From Lineus longissimus (lineage: Eukaryota; Nemertea; Pilidiophora; Heteronemertea; Lineidae), in the NCBI RefSeq assembly GCF_910592395.1, contig NC_088319.1, positions 4,340,001 through 4,404,000 of the forward strand: a DNA stretch of 64,000 nt, read 5' to 3'. Each line of letters starts with the position of its first letter. Position 1 is the first letter of the stretch. Below, piece by piece: positions 42,227-54,033 of the stretch. The translations under genes and the position numbers were made by a program. The notes under the pieces were generated by a model, which had not been told where the DNA came from, searched no databases, and saw nothing but the letters and a program-made list of their open reading frames with translations.

Positions 42227-43493
42227 ATGACTCGTTCTATGGAACGATCTCCATCATCCGCACATTGCGCCCATAATTGTTAGAACTCAAATTTTCTTCA
42301 ACGACGTTAACCGGAACGCCCGAGACTGGAATATGCAACTTTATGCAGCTGTTGAAACAAAAACCTAATTCTCGTGCGAATGCATGGCGTACAGTCAACT
42401 GAGGAATAAGGTGTACACCTACACTTCAACTTTGAGGGTAAATTATGGTCGTCTGATGATTACTTCGATTCAACTGAACTGGTAAACATTTTTCACAAAT
42501 ATATGATAAATTACGTGAAACTGCACAATACTACTTTCAAATTCAGACCGACCTGTGCTTTAGGCGTACCTGTCTAAAATGAAGTCGTATTTTAAGTCGT
42601 GCACTGCAATTTGGATAACCACTTCGTTGTAGCCATCTTATACACTGATCCAATTTGATATTATAAACATTACTGTAAAAATCCAGATGGAATGGCATAA
42701 TGAAAACGTTCGTCGATTAACTGAATATTAGATAACCGTACGTAATTCAATATCGGAGATGAGGTCGGAGTGGGACTCGGAGTGGGACTCGGAACGGGCC
42801 AAGGCTCAGATTTAGCGGAATCTGCAATAAACATTTGAAAAGTTCTTTTAGTATCAATTTGCTGAAACCCATATATTTATCGACTTCGGAAAAAAAACAA
42901 CCAACATGCATGACAAAATGATCTGCGTTATTCTTCTCGGACCATTTCCACATCGGCTGTGGTGGGGAAGAAGGCCAAACGTAGCAATTTTTACAAATAA
43001 TTATCATATACATAAACTATAGCGATCTTTTCATGTGCATTGTTTTTGGGTGTTTCCGCTCAATTTTACCATAATTTTCCAGTTTTCCCAGTTTTCCGCA
43101 GTTTTCGTAGATTCCGCTTAATTGCCCTGGCCGTCAGGATGATTTTCAGAGTGGCGCTCATTGTTGCCAACCTGTCTATAATATATACAGGGTATACCAA
43201 AAAGGCTGTCTCCGCCTATACGTTAATAATGGGTTTGTATAAACAAGATGAGCGCATTACTTATGAAGATTTTCTAATCAACAGAGAAAGACAGCCACCA
43301 TCTCTCCCACAATGTAATGTATTAAAACCTAATTTCAACAATTTCATCCACTTCATTTAAAGATGTCATATCTTAACTTTTAACCGCCACGCCGAACTAG
43401 CAGAGGGGCACCTATCGGTCGTACCGTGATGTAAGGATCAATGGCCAGTTCCCAGCATGGGCGGCATCGGTATTTTACCACACAGGGCTAAGT

Positions 43494-44343
43494 GTCATAG
43501 TCACAGTGGCTCTTTTTCATTACTCCTTGAGTACTTATCGTAACGTCTACGTCTACAGCCAAGATGATATAAGCGGAGATTTTAAACTGATGTATCATTT
43601 TCATTTTAACGAGCTCGCATTCATTGCTGGCGAATATGGCAATATTCAAATATTTCAAAATGGTTTCATGTGGTGAGAATGTTTTCTTGGAGTTGACCTT
43701 TCGATGCAAATTTCAGCAGCACAAAAACAGGGAAAAAGACCTGTTTATGTCTTGGTTAAATTGGTATAAAATAGTAAACATAGGGTTCGTTCTTAAACTT
43801 CGGTATGTTAAAAGCCTAAAAGAGATAAACTACTCTCTTGTGCCTGAAGCCGAAAGTGCTTTATTATCTGATATGGATAACATCATGTTAGAGGATATCC
43901 GATGTGATTTGAATGGTTATCTCTATAAATCATCAGCCAGAACACACTCCATCACCATCTTAGAAAAACCGTACGAGTATAATAAATCCACGTCGATTAT
44001 CTTACGTGATGATTTGTTGAGAAAATTGGGAGACTCCGCAATTCTGTCTTTGCTAGGATCATATAATGTCGTCGTTGAGGTTCATCGGGCGAAGTTCGTT
44101 ACCCTATTTTCAAGTAAGGGTCCTAAGGATAGCTTCAAGCTTAATCCTAAGAATCACGCTAAATTTGTGTTTAGGTTGCAATTTGGGCCATGCCTGGATG
44201 AATCCGAGAATACGTTATTGATGACCTTACGTGACCCTCTTGTCTCCAACCACTGGTTAATAGTCGGTGCGAATGAAAGATTATTTGCCTGGCCCAAATT
44301 CGATACTGGTAAGCAAATGACCGCAAAGGTATTTACTCTGTAA
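43494..44343 (+). pseudogene. ORF-X, unit D/E junction copy with deletion
   Basis: About 152 bp are missing after 'GEYGN' (near 43643), which shifts the frame. The remaining frame from 43624 matches the other copies to VFTL. A further small deletion is seen near 44208 ('ESENTLL' versus 'ESEVEAKNTLL'). Confidence 0.6.
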
Positions 44344-44490
44344 CAAAGTACTCGGGTGGACTTATATTGTTTATAAAGCTGAGCTGCACGAACAAATCTC
44401 ACAGTGGCTGATTAAGAAATTAAGGTGAGACGGATACGGCACAGCTGTGGATGCAATATTTCAGACTGCTACTATGTCTAATAATTCATT

Positions 44491-45595
44491 GCTAAAGCCT
44501 GCACCACACGGTGAAAATTTGCGTGATGCAAGTGACACGCGTGCATGTTGCGACAGGCAATTTCTCACTGTGTGGGGTCGTTTTTTGCTGCGTATCTTCC
44601 CTCGCGAGTCGAGACGCAGCCGATCTAGCATGTTTGATATTTTCTCGACACGCGAGGAAGTTAATCACCGTGTGGGGGCTACCTGCAGCAATGTTGCGCG
44701 AGTTCGACGAATCACAACAAGCAGATCGGTCACATGATTTATAGGTCAGTCACATGATACCAAAATGGCAGCGCCCGGGAACTGTCAAATCCTATGAGAA
44801 GTATTATGGACCAAGAAGACCAAATTGCCAAGCAAACTGGCATTGGTTTTTACCGGAAAGGGGGCGCAATGGACCCCAGGTGACCAACAATGTAACTTTC
44901 GTGACGTGCCCTGTTGAGGGATAAAGATGCATCCAGATAACCAAGGAATTTTACCTACCCGTTGCTAAAAAGCGCAGGGTTACAGCAAGTCTCTGGCCAG
45001 GATCGATACTGCGTCGCATTACTGTATCCTGCCTTTGTATCTGCGGCCCCACCATCTCGAGCAATTCCTGAAATTCCTCGACCCGCACTCTGTGGAACTG
45101 GCGATACTTCATGGGGTCCTCCTCCCGCAATTCAGCAATTAGATTTGCATAGGCCCCCTTATCCTCTCTTCTCTGAATCCATGGCCTTGTCCAAAGACTA
45201 CGGTCCACGCGGCGCCGCCTCCGCCGCCGCCTCCGACGGAGTAACAGCAGGAGAATAAGGGCAATTTGGTCTTCTTGGTCCATAATACTTCTCATAGGAT
45301 TTGACAGTTCCCGGGCGCTGCCATTTTGGTATCATGTGACTGACCTATAAATCATGTGACCGATCTGCTTGTTGTGATTCGTCGAACTCGCGCAACATTG
45401 CTGCAGGTAGCCCCCACACGGTGATTAACTTCCTCGCGTGTCGAGAAAATATTAAACATGCTAGATCGGCTGCGTCTCGACACGCGAGGAAGATACGCAG
45501 CAAAAAACGACCCCACACAGTGAGAAATTGCCTGTCGCAACGTGCACGCGTGTCACTTGCATCACGCAAATTTCACCGTGTGGTGCGGGCTTTCG
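44491..45595 (-). mobile_element. PIF/Harbinger transposon remnant with ~335-bp inverted repeats
   Basis: The arms 44491-44829 and 45261-45595 are inverted copies with few differences. The ends read GCTAAAGCCTGCACC and the complement of GGTGCGGGCTTTCG. TTCATT occurs on both sides (44485-44490 and 45596-45601), longer than the 3-bp duplication usual for Harbinger. The interior keeps only the first transposase exon and about 120 bp more. Confidence 0.85.
44951..45295 (-). pseudogene. Harbinger transposase, first exon only (114 codons)
   Basis: After a poly-Arg run the protein reads 'WIQRREDKGAYANLIAELR', 'DPMKYRQFHRVRVEEFQELL' and 'RRSIDPGQRLAVTLRFLATG', matching the N-terminal region of HARBI1-type transposases. 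The frame ends at a GTAGGT donor-like site (CGG|GTAGGT). The DDE catalytic part is absent, so the element cannot move itself. Confidence 0.85.
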
Positions 45596-46018
45596 TTCAT
45601 TTTTCGCAGCTTGCCCACGAGAATCTTTGTTTAAATCCTTCTATGCAAGATCGAAACAGACATCGTAGCATTTCACTCTCCACCGTAAGTCATTGCCGTG
45701 TTGCATAAATAAATTCATTGATATTCCCGGAGATATGATAGTCGCAATAAGTATTGTGAGGGAAATTACACATGCAGTAAAGCGTTTTTCGGATCATTTA
45801 GATCTGGCCATATTTACGTGGCTCTTCTCTTGTCATAAAACTGTAATAGTGTGATCACCAAAATTATTATAATGTTAACACCGACTTGGGCAGCCGGTGT
45901 CATCAAGTTGACCGGGTTTAATTGACACCATTATATAAGGAGCATTGGTTAGGCCAGGGTCATTCAAATAAAAATTTGAAAGAGTCTGGTAAGGCCAATC
46001 CCAAGGATACTAAGTAAT

Positions 46019-47249
46019 TTATATATGTGTATAAAAGTTGTATTTTAATATACGAAATAAACAAAAAAGATTATACTTTAGCGTTTGTAAAATTTATGCG
46101 CGTTATCATTTCATCCACTTTGATCTTATTTCTGGAACATCATTGTGAAAGTTGTCTTTATTGAAATTCTGTTAGAAAAAGATTACAGTTAGAGGCCTCA
46201 GTTTCACACAAAATGCCCCTGTAGCCATGGGAAACCTTGATGATGCCGATATATGATCAGTCCGCCGCAAAACCCATGACAACAAATATGAGTGTCTTCT
46301 TCCTAAAACAGTTCATTAACCTCCAAGCTGTCACGTGCACAATTATGAGGAAGCACATCCGGAGGAAATAGGGAGTTCATGTTCGTTTCTCCGGCCCTGC
46401 ACACAAACATGGTGCATTTTGCGTGCAGGGTCGGAGAAGCGAACATTAACACTGATTTCCTCAGGATGAATAAAACAGTGAAAACGTCCTGACGCCCCTG
46501 TCATTGATCTGCCAATAACATCTTAGCTAATTATTTATATGCAACGTCATCTAGACATCGACCCAACCCCACGAATCTCGAGAACTGGTCACAAAATAGA
46601 CGGCCTCAATTCGTATACTCGCACCAGCTGACCGGAATCTCCCCATGCAGTCATGCATCCTCCCAAGATCATGAATGATGTATCGAAAATTTCCTGCTTG
46701 TAATATATGCGTGATGGAAAGAACCATTATACCAGTCTTCCTGGTTTGTTTACAACATCGGAGAAAGAAATCGTCCCCAGGATTGGCCATGGTGTGCAAA
46801 TTACACAGTAACCTCGTCCAAAGCAATTGATAGGCCTACATACATTTCAGGGAAATCCCGTTTTCGAAAAGAACGGCGTTATTTTTAGAAATTATAACTA
46901 ATAAATCGGGCATTATTGTAGACGTGAATTGTGAGAAGCTGTTTACGAGGAGAACGTAACGCTTGACTTGAAATAGGCCTCGTGCTAGATAAACCGTGGA
47001 CTTGTTTGCCCAAACTGATCAAGCGTACAGCCATACTGGATCGAAGACAGTTGGAAAAAACGATTTTGTAGTCGTCCGAAATTTTGGGATCGCCATTCTT
47101 TCGGACTGTTCACAAAGATTTAATACGCTTTGTGTCGCCGCCGCTGAAGAGGACAAATATATGTGAACATGTACGCATGATTTCATGAGAAGACAAGCAC
47201 GAGGTATGTACACATGTAAGCGTAGGTCTCTTTTCTAACCGTAGAAGGG
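46019..47249. other. Non-coding stretch, one hairpin
   Basis: No supported gene. 46370-46462 forms a long imperfect hairpin: GAGGAAAT and GTTCGTTTCTCCGG pair with GGAGAAGCGAAC and ATTTCCTC around a CCCTGCAC/GTGCAGGG stem. Confidence 0.5.
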
Positions 47250-47467
47250 TGGCCCGGTTGTTCAAAGCCTGGCGAGTTTAGCGACCGCCACTAAACTTAG
47301 CGGAACCCTTGGGGTTCCTCTAATGTGAAGTCCTTGAGGTTCCGCTAATTTAACGGTGACAGCGGCAGCTAGGCCTAACATAGCAAACTTGGCGGCACGC
47401 TAGCTATTAAGATAACGGTGGTTTAGCGGCCGCCAAACCTGATAGCGGTGCTTTGAACAACCGGGCC
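47250..47467. mobile_element. MITE with 17-bp terminal inverted repeats
   Basis: Ends GGCCCGGTTGTTCAAAGC and GCTTTGAACAACCGGGCC with a GC-rich, internally palindromic core (TTTAGCGGCCGC and related). It has no coding capacity. The superfamily is not assigned. Confidence 0.75.
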
Positions 47468-47815
47468 CAAGTGACCAATACATGTCAATTGTCCAGGTAT
47501 ACTTAACACGCACCGTTTATCAATGTTTAATTCAAATTCAAATTCAAATTGACTTAATGGTAACGATATAAAACTGTATTTTACATAGGTACACGACATA
47601 TAGAGTATAATAGTATAATGTACATACATGATACAGGCAATACTATGAACTAATAAGTAAACTAGCTAAATCAAATGCATCAAATGTGAAAATGTTTATC
47701 AATGTGAAAGTGAGCGTCAGTTCAGTTGAGTTGTCATTATGAACGAATGTATTTCACTCTGAAATCAAAGTTAAAGTCAGAGTGGGACTCGTGAATGAAG
47801 CGCAACCGCTGCATT

Positions 47816-47998
47816 TACAGTGGGACCTCTCTATTAGGGACACTCTGACCAATGGTGTCCTTAATTGAGAGATGTCCTCATTACAGAGGTAAAATTTTAT
47901 GTATACATTGTAAAATACCAATTTGGTACCAATGCAGGGTTCGTGATAGAGAGGGTGTCCTTAATAGAGAGGTATCCACTCAGGAAGGTTCCATTGTA
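47816..47998. mobile_element. MITE, mariner-like ends with TA duplication
   Basis: Left end TACAGTGGGACCTCTCTATT; right end complementary to TACAATGGAACCTTCC. Internal GTCCTTAATAGAGAGG-type repeats lie in both orientations. TA flanks both ends. Confidence 0.65.
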
Positions 47999-48574
47999 CT
48001 TAGAGTAATCAGCCCGCTCTGAGGTATTTACGATAAAATATATCATTGAACTAATATCAAAAACTCAAAAGTAAGATGAGTTTTTGAGCTCATTCAATCA
48101 GAAGTAAAGAATACAATTAGTTCTGTGTCTCACCAAGTATGGCCACGAAGCATTTGCACCTCCAGTTCCCATATATTTATGTAGCAAAAGAGGCGGGGGA
48201 ATCCCAATGACACGTGCGTGCGCTCACTGATATGGTCGATGTGCACGGAATAGCACTGGCTGGCAGCACCTTGAGACAAGCGCTTAGCGTGTACGTCACA
48301 ACGAAGGCTGGTTCGGCTAAGGTCGGAATTGACCCTTAAAGGCCATATATCAAGGTTTGAAAACATGCTTGATACTCATGAAATATGTTGAGGGTTAAAA
48401 AAACAAGATCCCAGACATTAAAAAAATTCTAATAATAAAGTCATTATTTAGTTATTTCAATTTTCAATTTTAAACTATTTGAATTTCCCACCACACACAA
48501 CTTTAGATTAGTTCCACATGTGGCCGCTAGGGATTTTTTGATGACGTAGATCAGGTCAGTCGGAACAAAGCAAG

Positions 48575-48727
48575 ATGGCTTCCGCATACAGTTCAGAGAG
48601 TGAGAGCAGTGAATTTGAGGATGTTTTGGTCGATACAGAAGGATATTTAAACGTTGAGCCGTACAAGTTCGAGCCATTAATATCACTAGATCATAATGAG
48701 AGTGATCATTCAGACGAAAGTGATTAG
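48575..48727 (+). CDS. Short acidic ORF (50 aa), possibly a transposon-associated N-terminus
   Basis: Ser/Glu/Asp-rich start 'MASAYSSESESSEFED', then 'NVEPYKFEPLISLD' and an acidic end. A similar 'PYQFEP' N-terminus precedes cysteine-rich domains in P2X7-C-terminal-like and element-linked proteins. No cysteine-rich part follows in frame. It may be a fragment. Confidence 0.3.
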   Translation: MASAYSSESESSEFEDVLVDTEGYLNVEPYKFEPLISLDHNESDHSDESD

Positions 48728-49737
48728 AATTTGTGGTTAATCAATTTGCATGGCAGACCTGCCGATATAGCAAAGAAGACATTGATAGACGGTTGCAGAT
48801 GCATAACATGTATGATTATTGAACAGACTAATGTTGCACAATATTGTTTCGCCTCGTCAGTGTTGTATCGCCAGTTATGTCATGACGCTGAACTACTATT
48901 GAAATTATTAATTAATTGGTATTAATTGGTATTATGCACAATCATCTTGACGTGACGATATAATGCCGTGCAACGTTAGATAGGCCTAGATGTCAGATGA
49001 CAATAATCTGTCATTGACAGTGGCTGTTACTGACACTGACCTGTGTCGCTGTCACCTTGCTATGGCTGGAACACAAGAAGACACTATGCGGTATCACAGG
49101 CCCCAATAGGGCCTACACATTATGTATAACAACCGACCTCAGCAGCCTCGGGCATTAAATGCAATTGACATGGTTGGAACAGCTGTTTTTAACAAGTGGC
49201 ATTTAATATTCAGTTCGATGCAGATATCCGGCTTCATGTGATAATCCGTATCGATAAAGTGATCACTTCAAAGTTTGGCCGAAGGCCCAGGCTTCCAACA
49301 CTCCAAACGTTTGCACTTCCGAATCCACAGCTTCCTCCTCTCTCGTTCAACTGGCTTTGGAAATTCATGAAAATGGGTCCCATCCGTCATTCGATTGTTC
49401 TTTGTGCTATCCTTGACACAATTCGGAGCCACACAATACACCATAGTGAATGAAACACATTACTTCCAGGTGTGCATAATTAATTGAGGCCCTCCTGCTT
49501 TTATGATTGCATGACATGTACAGATAACCTGATCTACATCACAACTTTTGCTCTAACAAGCCAGTTGCTAGCCTGATTAGGTAATCAAGTTGTCAAACAC
49601 ATAATTGGCTATATCTTCAAAATGGATGGAGCTAATTGCATTTGGTTTTCTGTATTGTATAAAGTGTTAGGTACACTTTTGAAATCGTCTTACAGCAGAA
49701 AATGGCAAAAAACCTTGATATATGGCCTTTAAGACTC
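48728..49737. other. Intergenic, no gene seen
   Basis: No frame with recognisable homology. 49196-49453 is open by chance. Confidence 0.4.
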
Positions 49738-49930
49738 TGCCATCTTGACCCGCAATGTTTGAGGTCGCTAAGTCACAGTACTCCTAGATCGAATAGTGAT
49801 GACGCAAGCGCATGCGAGTCAGTCTGGTCATCTTAATCCGGCCGCAATGTTTTGAGATCTTCAAGTCACTCCTGGATCCAATACGGCCGGGTGACGCAAA
49901 CGCATCAGAGTCAGGTTGGACTCTGGTAGG
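49738..49930. repeat. Tandem duplication (~95 bp x 2) upstream of the otopetrin-like gene
   Basis: Two diverged copies share 'CGCAATGTTT', 'AAGTCAC', 'ACTCCT' and 'TGACGCAA.CGCAT'. They end just before the first exon, so they lie in the likely promoter. Each contains a CRE/AP-1-like TGACGCAA. Confidence 0.6.
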
Positions 49931-49949
49931 CTACTCCCTTTAATAACTT

Positions 49950-51134
49950 ATGTCGATTAGATTTCGTCTTTTCAGATTCAACGCCAATCGCTTAACGACC
50001 CTGCACCACATCAACATATTGACCAAAATGGCGGTGGAACGTTCCACCTACTTCATCACTTCCGCCGTGCTGCTGGCCTTCTCAGTCGCGTACGTCTTCT
50101 CCTACTGGATCAGTTCAAAGCGAAATCGGTACCTGACGTCAAACTTCAGCCTAGTTCTGTACATGACACTTCTTCTTTTCATTTGTGTCATTTGCATGCT
50201 CCGTTATCTCATCCCACGCCAGACCAGTAGCTGGGAAATACAACAGGAAGCAAGACAATCCACGCATGCGCATCGAAAAAACCGAGCTGTCATTTCCTGT
50301 ATTGCGAAATGCGGGTTGGTAATTTTTCTCATAGGTGCCATTATGTTTGACTGTGTTTCCACAATAGGGCTTGTGAGTTGCATGGACGTGTTTCTAGCTG
50401 ATAACTGTTACCAAAAGGAAAGAATGGTGACTGTAATCAATAAGATAGCAAAAATGCTCTTCATGGGCATCCAGGCCACGTTCCTAATATCTGAGAGCGA
50501 GATGTATGTCAAATATGGCCGATCGAACACCAGCCGGAACGTCTATATTGTAAACTCAATTATGAATTTCACGTTCGTGATTTTCAACGCCTTGCAAGAA
50601 GTAAAATCGGCCAATAAAGGTGTACATGGCGTGTACTGTGTGAGTCCGTCGTTACCCGCGAATGCCTCGACGGCGGAGAAAGCCAGCTTCCAACACCAGT
50701 ACGACTGCATCAACGACCGAACCCACATGGACAAAGCGGCAATAAAAATCGGGCCATATCTCTACCCGTTTCATTCTGAATTCTGCACAATGGCGACCAC
50801 CCTCAATCTCATTATTTGGAAACTGTTCTCAAGTGATAAGTTGAAGAATGACGCAACATCTACAAGGAAATGTCGCAGAAGACGCCGAATAAGATCGCAA
50901 CGAATTCATCCACATGTCCCTATCATGTCACCGAATTTATCGGAGGCTCCCCCTGACGGGGATGATAAGACGTCATTAGAGAGGAGGCGTCTGTTAGAAA
51001 ATGAAGAGACTGCGTTTGAAAATGAAATTGAAGAAAATGACTCGGATTTTGATATCAGTCTAACGACTGATAGAACTTTCAGAAGAATCGCATCATTCGG
51101 TCGGGACAACGAAGCGGATTCTCCAGATATTGCG
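49950..51134 (+). CDS. Otopetrin-like proton channel, exon 1
   Basis: Frame from 49950; a stronger start context (AAAATGG) is at 50028, giving MAVERSTYF. Hydrophobic helices lie at 'FITSAVLLAFSVAYVFSYW', 'LVLYMTLLLFICVICML' and 'CGLVIFLIGAIMFDCV', with further ones to 'IGPYLYPFHSEFCTMATTLN'. That last block (PYLYPF then acidic) is characteristic of otopetrins, 12-helix acid-gated proton channels of the plasma membrane. A long charged loop follows (RRRRRIRSQ, then acidic), matching the variable linker between the two six-helix halves. The same frame meets TAA at 51249. A phase-0 GT-AG intron 51135-51272 would remove it, so I place the exon end at 51134. Confidence 0.75.
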
Positions 51135-51272
51135 GTATCAACGACCTCGAGACACGATCAAGTGGGCGAATCGGAAGGCTACAGGTCAATGGACGGGAAT
51201 CACACGAGTCCGCGGGGGCCTGCCTCCGATAGCCAGGAAGCCGCGTGTTAATTCCCATGTTGCCGCGATCAG

Positions 51273-51908
51273 TGTCGGGGATGCCTTGATCCAAGACCGC
51301 GGCAAATTTACGGCCCGGACAACGGATGTGGTTTCATTGCATTCGCCAGTCTCGCCCTTCTCTGCGTGGAGACCGTCATGTCTCTGTTGCTACAGTCAAG
51401 AGACATGCGGAGGAAGTTGTTTACACCCCTCTACGTCATTAGCATCGCCAAAATGTCTCTCATGCTAATCACATCCGTCTTCCTAGGAGAGATTAGCCGC
51501 AGGAAGCTTCAAACCGGTCCGAAAGTTAAGCAGACTCTGTCGGTCGGATCAATCGTTCTCATCATATCGGCTTTCATCATATTCTTATATCGAGTTATTG
51601 AAGGGGTCGCTGCGCTCGACCTTTTGATACTGGCACCGAATTCAACTAAAATGGACGCACGTTTCATTGCCGATCATGAGTTCACCCTCGAGGTTCAAAA
51701 TATCCTCGATTTCTTCAATGCATTGCTCTACATTGCGCAAGCCGCCATTCAGACAAACCTCGTTTTGAGAATCCACTGGATTATGAAAGGGAACTGGCCC
51801 GATGACGTCATTGCCTCCTCGACCGCAATGCAGTTTACCACATTCCTGATGGCCGCGAACTTCTCCCAGTGGCTCCTCGGGACTGTGGTGGAGATGAAGT
51901 ACCCCAAG
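51273..51908 (+). CDS. Otopetrin-like proton channel, exon 2
   Basis: Same frame as exon 1. Helices include 'GCGFIAFASLALLCVETVM', 'PLYVISIAKMSLMLITSVFL' and 'VGSIVLIISAFIIFLYRV', followed by 'LVLRIHWIMKG' and 'TFLMAANFSQWLLG'. The C-terminal otopetrin half is recognisable from the order of helices and the 'ANFSQWL' block. The exon ends AAG|GTAGGT at 51908, phase 0. An apparent continuation to 52085 is intron. Confidence 0.78.
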
Positions 51909-52416
51909 GTAGGTCAGCTTTCATTAATTGGAGTTTTCGTAATCCCCCCTAACTGTAAGTCTCTGATATTACTATTAGGCGGAGTATTTAACTCTCAAAG
52001 GGCTCCATCGATCACTAAAGCGCCCCGCAAACAAGCAATTTTTAATGCTGCAACCTGCAACAATTATCGTTGCGATAAACGATAAAAAGATAGCTCGTCT
52101 GCTTGTGAACTGGTAATCGCTGGGTTTAATCCTAATCGAATCCTAATTGTAAGTCACCCGATCACCGATTCTTGTCGCAGGCACACAACACCGGCCAGCG
52201 ATGACCCGCTCAAACGAGAGGTTTTTGTTGCATGTGATCATAATCGCATGTTCGCTCGTTTGCGCGGCGGCACTTTTAAAGTGTCCCGAACTTGCTATCA
52301 CGGTTCCCCCGAAGCATCCCTAAGTTACACTCCGAACGCAGTGTATCGGCCTCGCCCTTGATATCACCGACCTTGACCTTCATCGTGACCTTGACCTTGC
52401 TATTTCTTTCTTTCAG

Positions 52417-52542
52417 GTCAACTTCTCGCAAGTGCTGTACTATAACGATGCGACCTGGAAGGTAGTAGTCTACGTGTTGTATCCGTTCGTCATTTACTAT
52501 CGATTCCACTGCACCATGTCATTGGCAAAGCTCATGCTGTGA
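52417..52542 (+). CDS. Otopetrin-like proton channel, exon 3 (C-terminus)
   Basis: The acceptor TTTCTTTCAG ends at 52416. The 41 codons include 'VVVYVLYPFVIYYRFHCTM', the final helix of otopetrins with the typical '(F)YRFHS/C' ending, and stop at 52540-52542. Phase matches exon 2. With the proposed first intron the protein is about 622 aa (from 50028), a usual otopetrin length. The intron before it carries a dispersed repeat also found in the host array (52154-52260 versus 23540-23640). Confidence 0.8.
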   Translation, partial: VNFSQVLYYNDATWKVVVYVLYPFVIYYRFHCTMSLAKLML

Positions 52543-52920
52543 AGACGGGAGGTCAAGAACGCTAGGCAGCTGGGCACGCGGAGAGAGGACTTCCTCGCAA
52601 CATTTGCTTATTATTAAATATACGACATTATAGTATGTTTTCTGTGCGCTGGCCTCAAGATTCAACTGCGCCATGTCCCTTCTGAGAATATTTCTGAAGG
52701 CTAGGACACTGGACGGTAGGCCAGGGCACTCGGAGAGAGGACAAGGGCACTAACGGGACATTTGTTTATCACGGCACTGAAATCTTTATTCTACAACCTG
52801 GTGTCACGGTCCCACCACGTCCACTGTACCATGTCCCTGGCTGATTACCTGCTAGGAGGGAGGAATATCAAGAATGCCGCCCATGGTGGCAGAGTACACG
52901 AAGAGAGGAGATGGTCGGAC
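52505..52920 (+). repeat. Three tandem degenerate copies of the otopetrin last-exon end
   Basis: 'TTCCACTGCACCATGTC' recurs as 'TTCAACTGCGCCATGTC' (52662) and 'TCCACTGTACCATGTC' (52820), each followed by related 3' sequence (GGCACTCGGAGAGAGGAC and similar). The period is about 157 bp. The downstream copies could be alternative terminal exons or decayed duplicates. Confidence 0.7.
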
Positions 52921-53466
52921 CGGCAAGTCTGTTTGGGACAAACTTGGATCAACCTTAGTGTCAAAAACACGGACAAAGAGGAAAAAAAGACAATTGTGGA
53001 TAAGTTTATAGAAAGTATATTACTGATATTCTTGAAATTCAACAAAGATAGCTTAGTGAAACAGCATAAAGAGTTTTGTGTAGTGTTCGGTGGAGGCCCA
53101 GTTTTTTTAAATCACCAATAGGCGTCTCCACTGTCTCACATACATCAGCACTTATCCAGCCTACCAGTTTCTGTGGCGATGTCAACCAGAACCAAGAGGG
53201 CCTTTTAATGCCAAAAGGTGGCAGCAGTAGTTAGCGGGCCAATGCAATACAGAACCTCTTGTGGGTGAAATTGACACGGGTTTGACATGGGCTGGAAATG
53301 CATTGTGTGTCAGATCACTAACGGCTACTGCTACCTACCGGTGATAAAGTTTGTTACTCAACATGTTGAGCAACCTGCAGACCGGACCCGGCGGACTGGA
53401 CCCCTAGCCCCGCAGCCCCGCAGCCCAGTCAGCCTATAGTCCCCTAATGTCAAGTGGCATTTACTT
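52921..53466. other. Intergenic between otopetrin-like and PLA2-like genes
   Basis: Convergent 3' ends. No supported gene; the 52762-53121 frame follows the third exon-end copy and looks fortuitous. Confidence 0.4.
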
Positions 53467-53689
53467 CTATTTGCACTCCCTATAGTTTTTCACCAAGCAA
53501 TAATCGTTATCTCCGACAAACCACCACGTCTTGCAGATCTTGCCCCGTGGCTTGCAGTAACACGGTATCTCATGGAACATTGCAAGGAGTCGGTCCCGGA
53601 ACCCCCTACATTGGTCGGTCACGCACTTCGCCGCCGCAGTATTTTCAACCAGCCCCTTCTCGCAGTGACAGAATCGGAAGAAGTTGTGT
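53467..53689 (-). CDS. PLA2-like secreted protein, gene 1, exon 4 (C-terminus)
   Basis: The acceptor TATCTTCCAG lies just upstream on the minus strand. The exon encodes a Cys-rich end: 'HNFFRFCHCEKGLVEN', 'CVTDQCRGFRD', 'IPCYCKPRGKICKTWW' and 'DNDYCLVKNYREC'. It ends with TAG at 53467. The phase (enters at position 3 of a codon) fits exon 3. It is paralogous to 58365-58584. Confidence 0.8.
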
Positions 53690-54033
53690 CTGGAAGATAA
53701 AGACATCAAAATGATTGTAAGTCAACTGTAAGTTTGGGGAGATTGGAAGGGTAGCAAAACCAACGAGATGTCATGTCGGTTAACCTGCGGTGAACATCAA
53801 TCCTAAAGTCTCCTCATTTGAAGGATGGATAATACGAACAACAACGGTATAGATGGGCATGATGTAATGTGTGTGCGATTCACTCATGACTACGCATTGT
53901 AAGTTTGGGGAATTGACATTTTATTGTCGGTATTGGTTGTCTCACCAAGACCGCGAGGGCGGAACTAAAATGTAGACCAAAACCCAGGCGGAACATGTGA
54001 GGAGAGATGTTCAGAGTCGAGAGACAGACTTAC

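Larger units (their letters stand above)
36096..43974 (+). repeat. Host tandem unit D (7879 bp, type-2 tail)
   Basis: The head is more diverged than B and C (an extra segment at 37790-38160). The tail from 39080 matches unit B. Deletions remove part of the PAN-like ORF near 42150. It holds a minisatellite (37267-37490), a LINE remnant (38160-39072) with MITE (38268-38480), and the ORF-X 5' part. Confidence 0.85.
43975..46018 (+). repeat. Host tandem unit E, partial, end of array
   Basis: Unit homology runs from 43975 through the ORF-X end. The Harbinger remnant at 44491-45595 interrupts it. It resumes at about 45602 and ends near 46018 after 'AAGGATACTAAGTAATTT'. Sequence beyond this is not part of the array. 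Confidence 0.75.

Noticed and set aside
44447-44744. ORFs in the Harbinger inverted repeats on both strands
   Set aside because: Both arms give the same peptides by symmetry; they are non-coding TIR.
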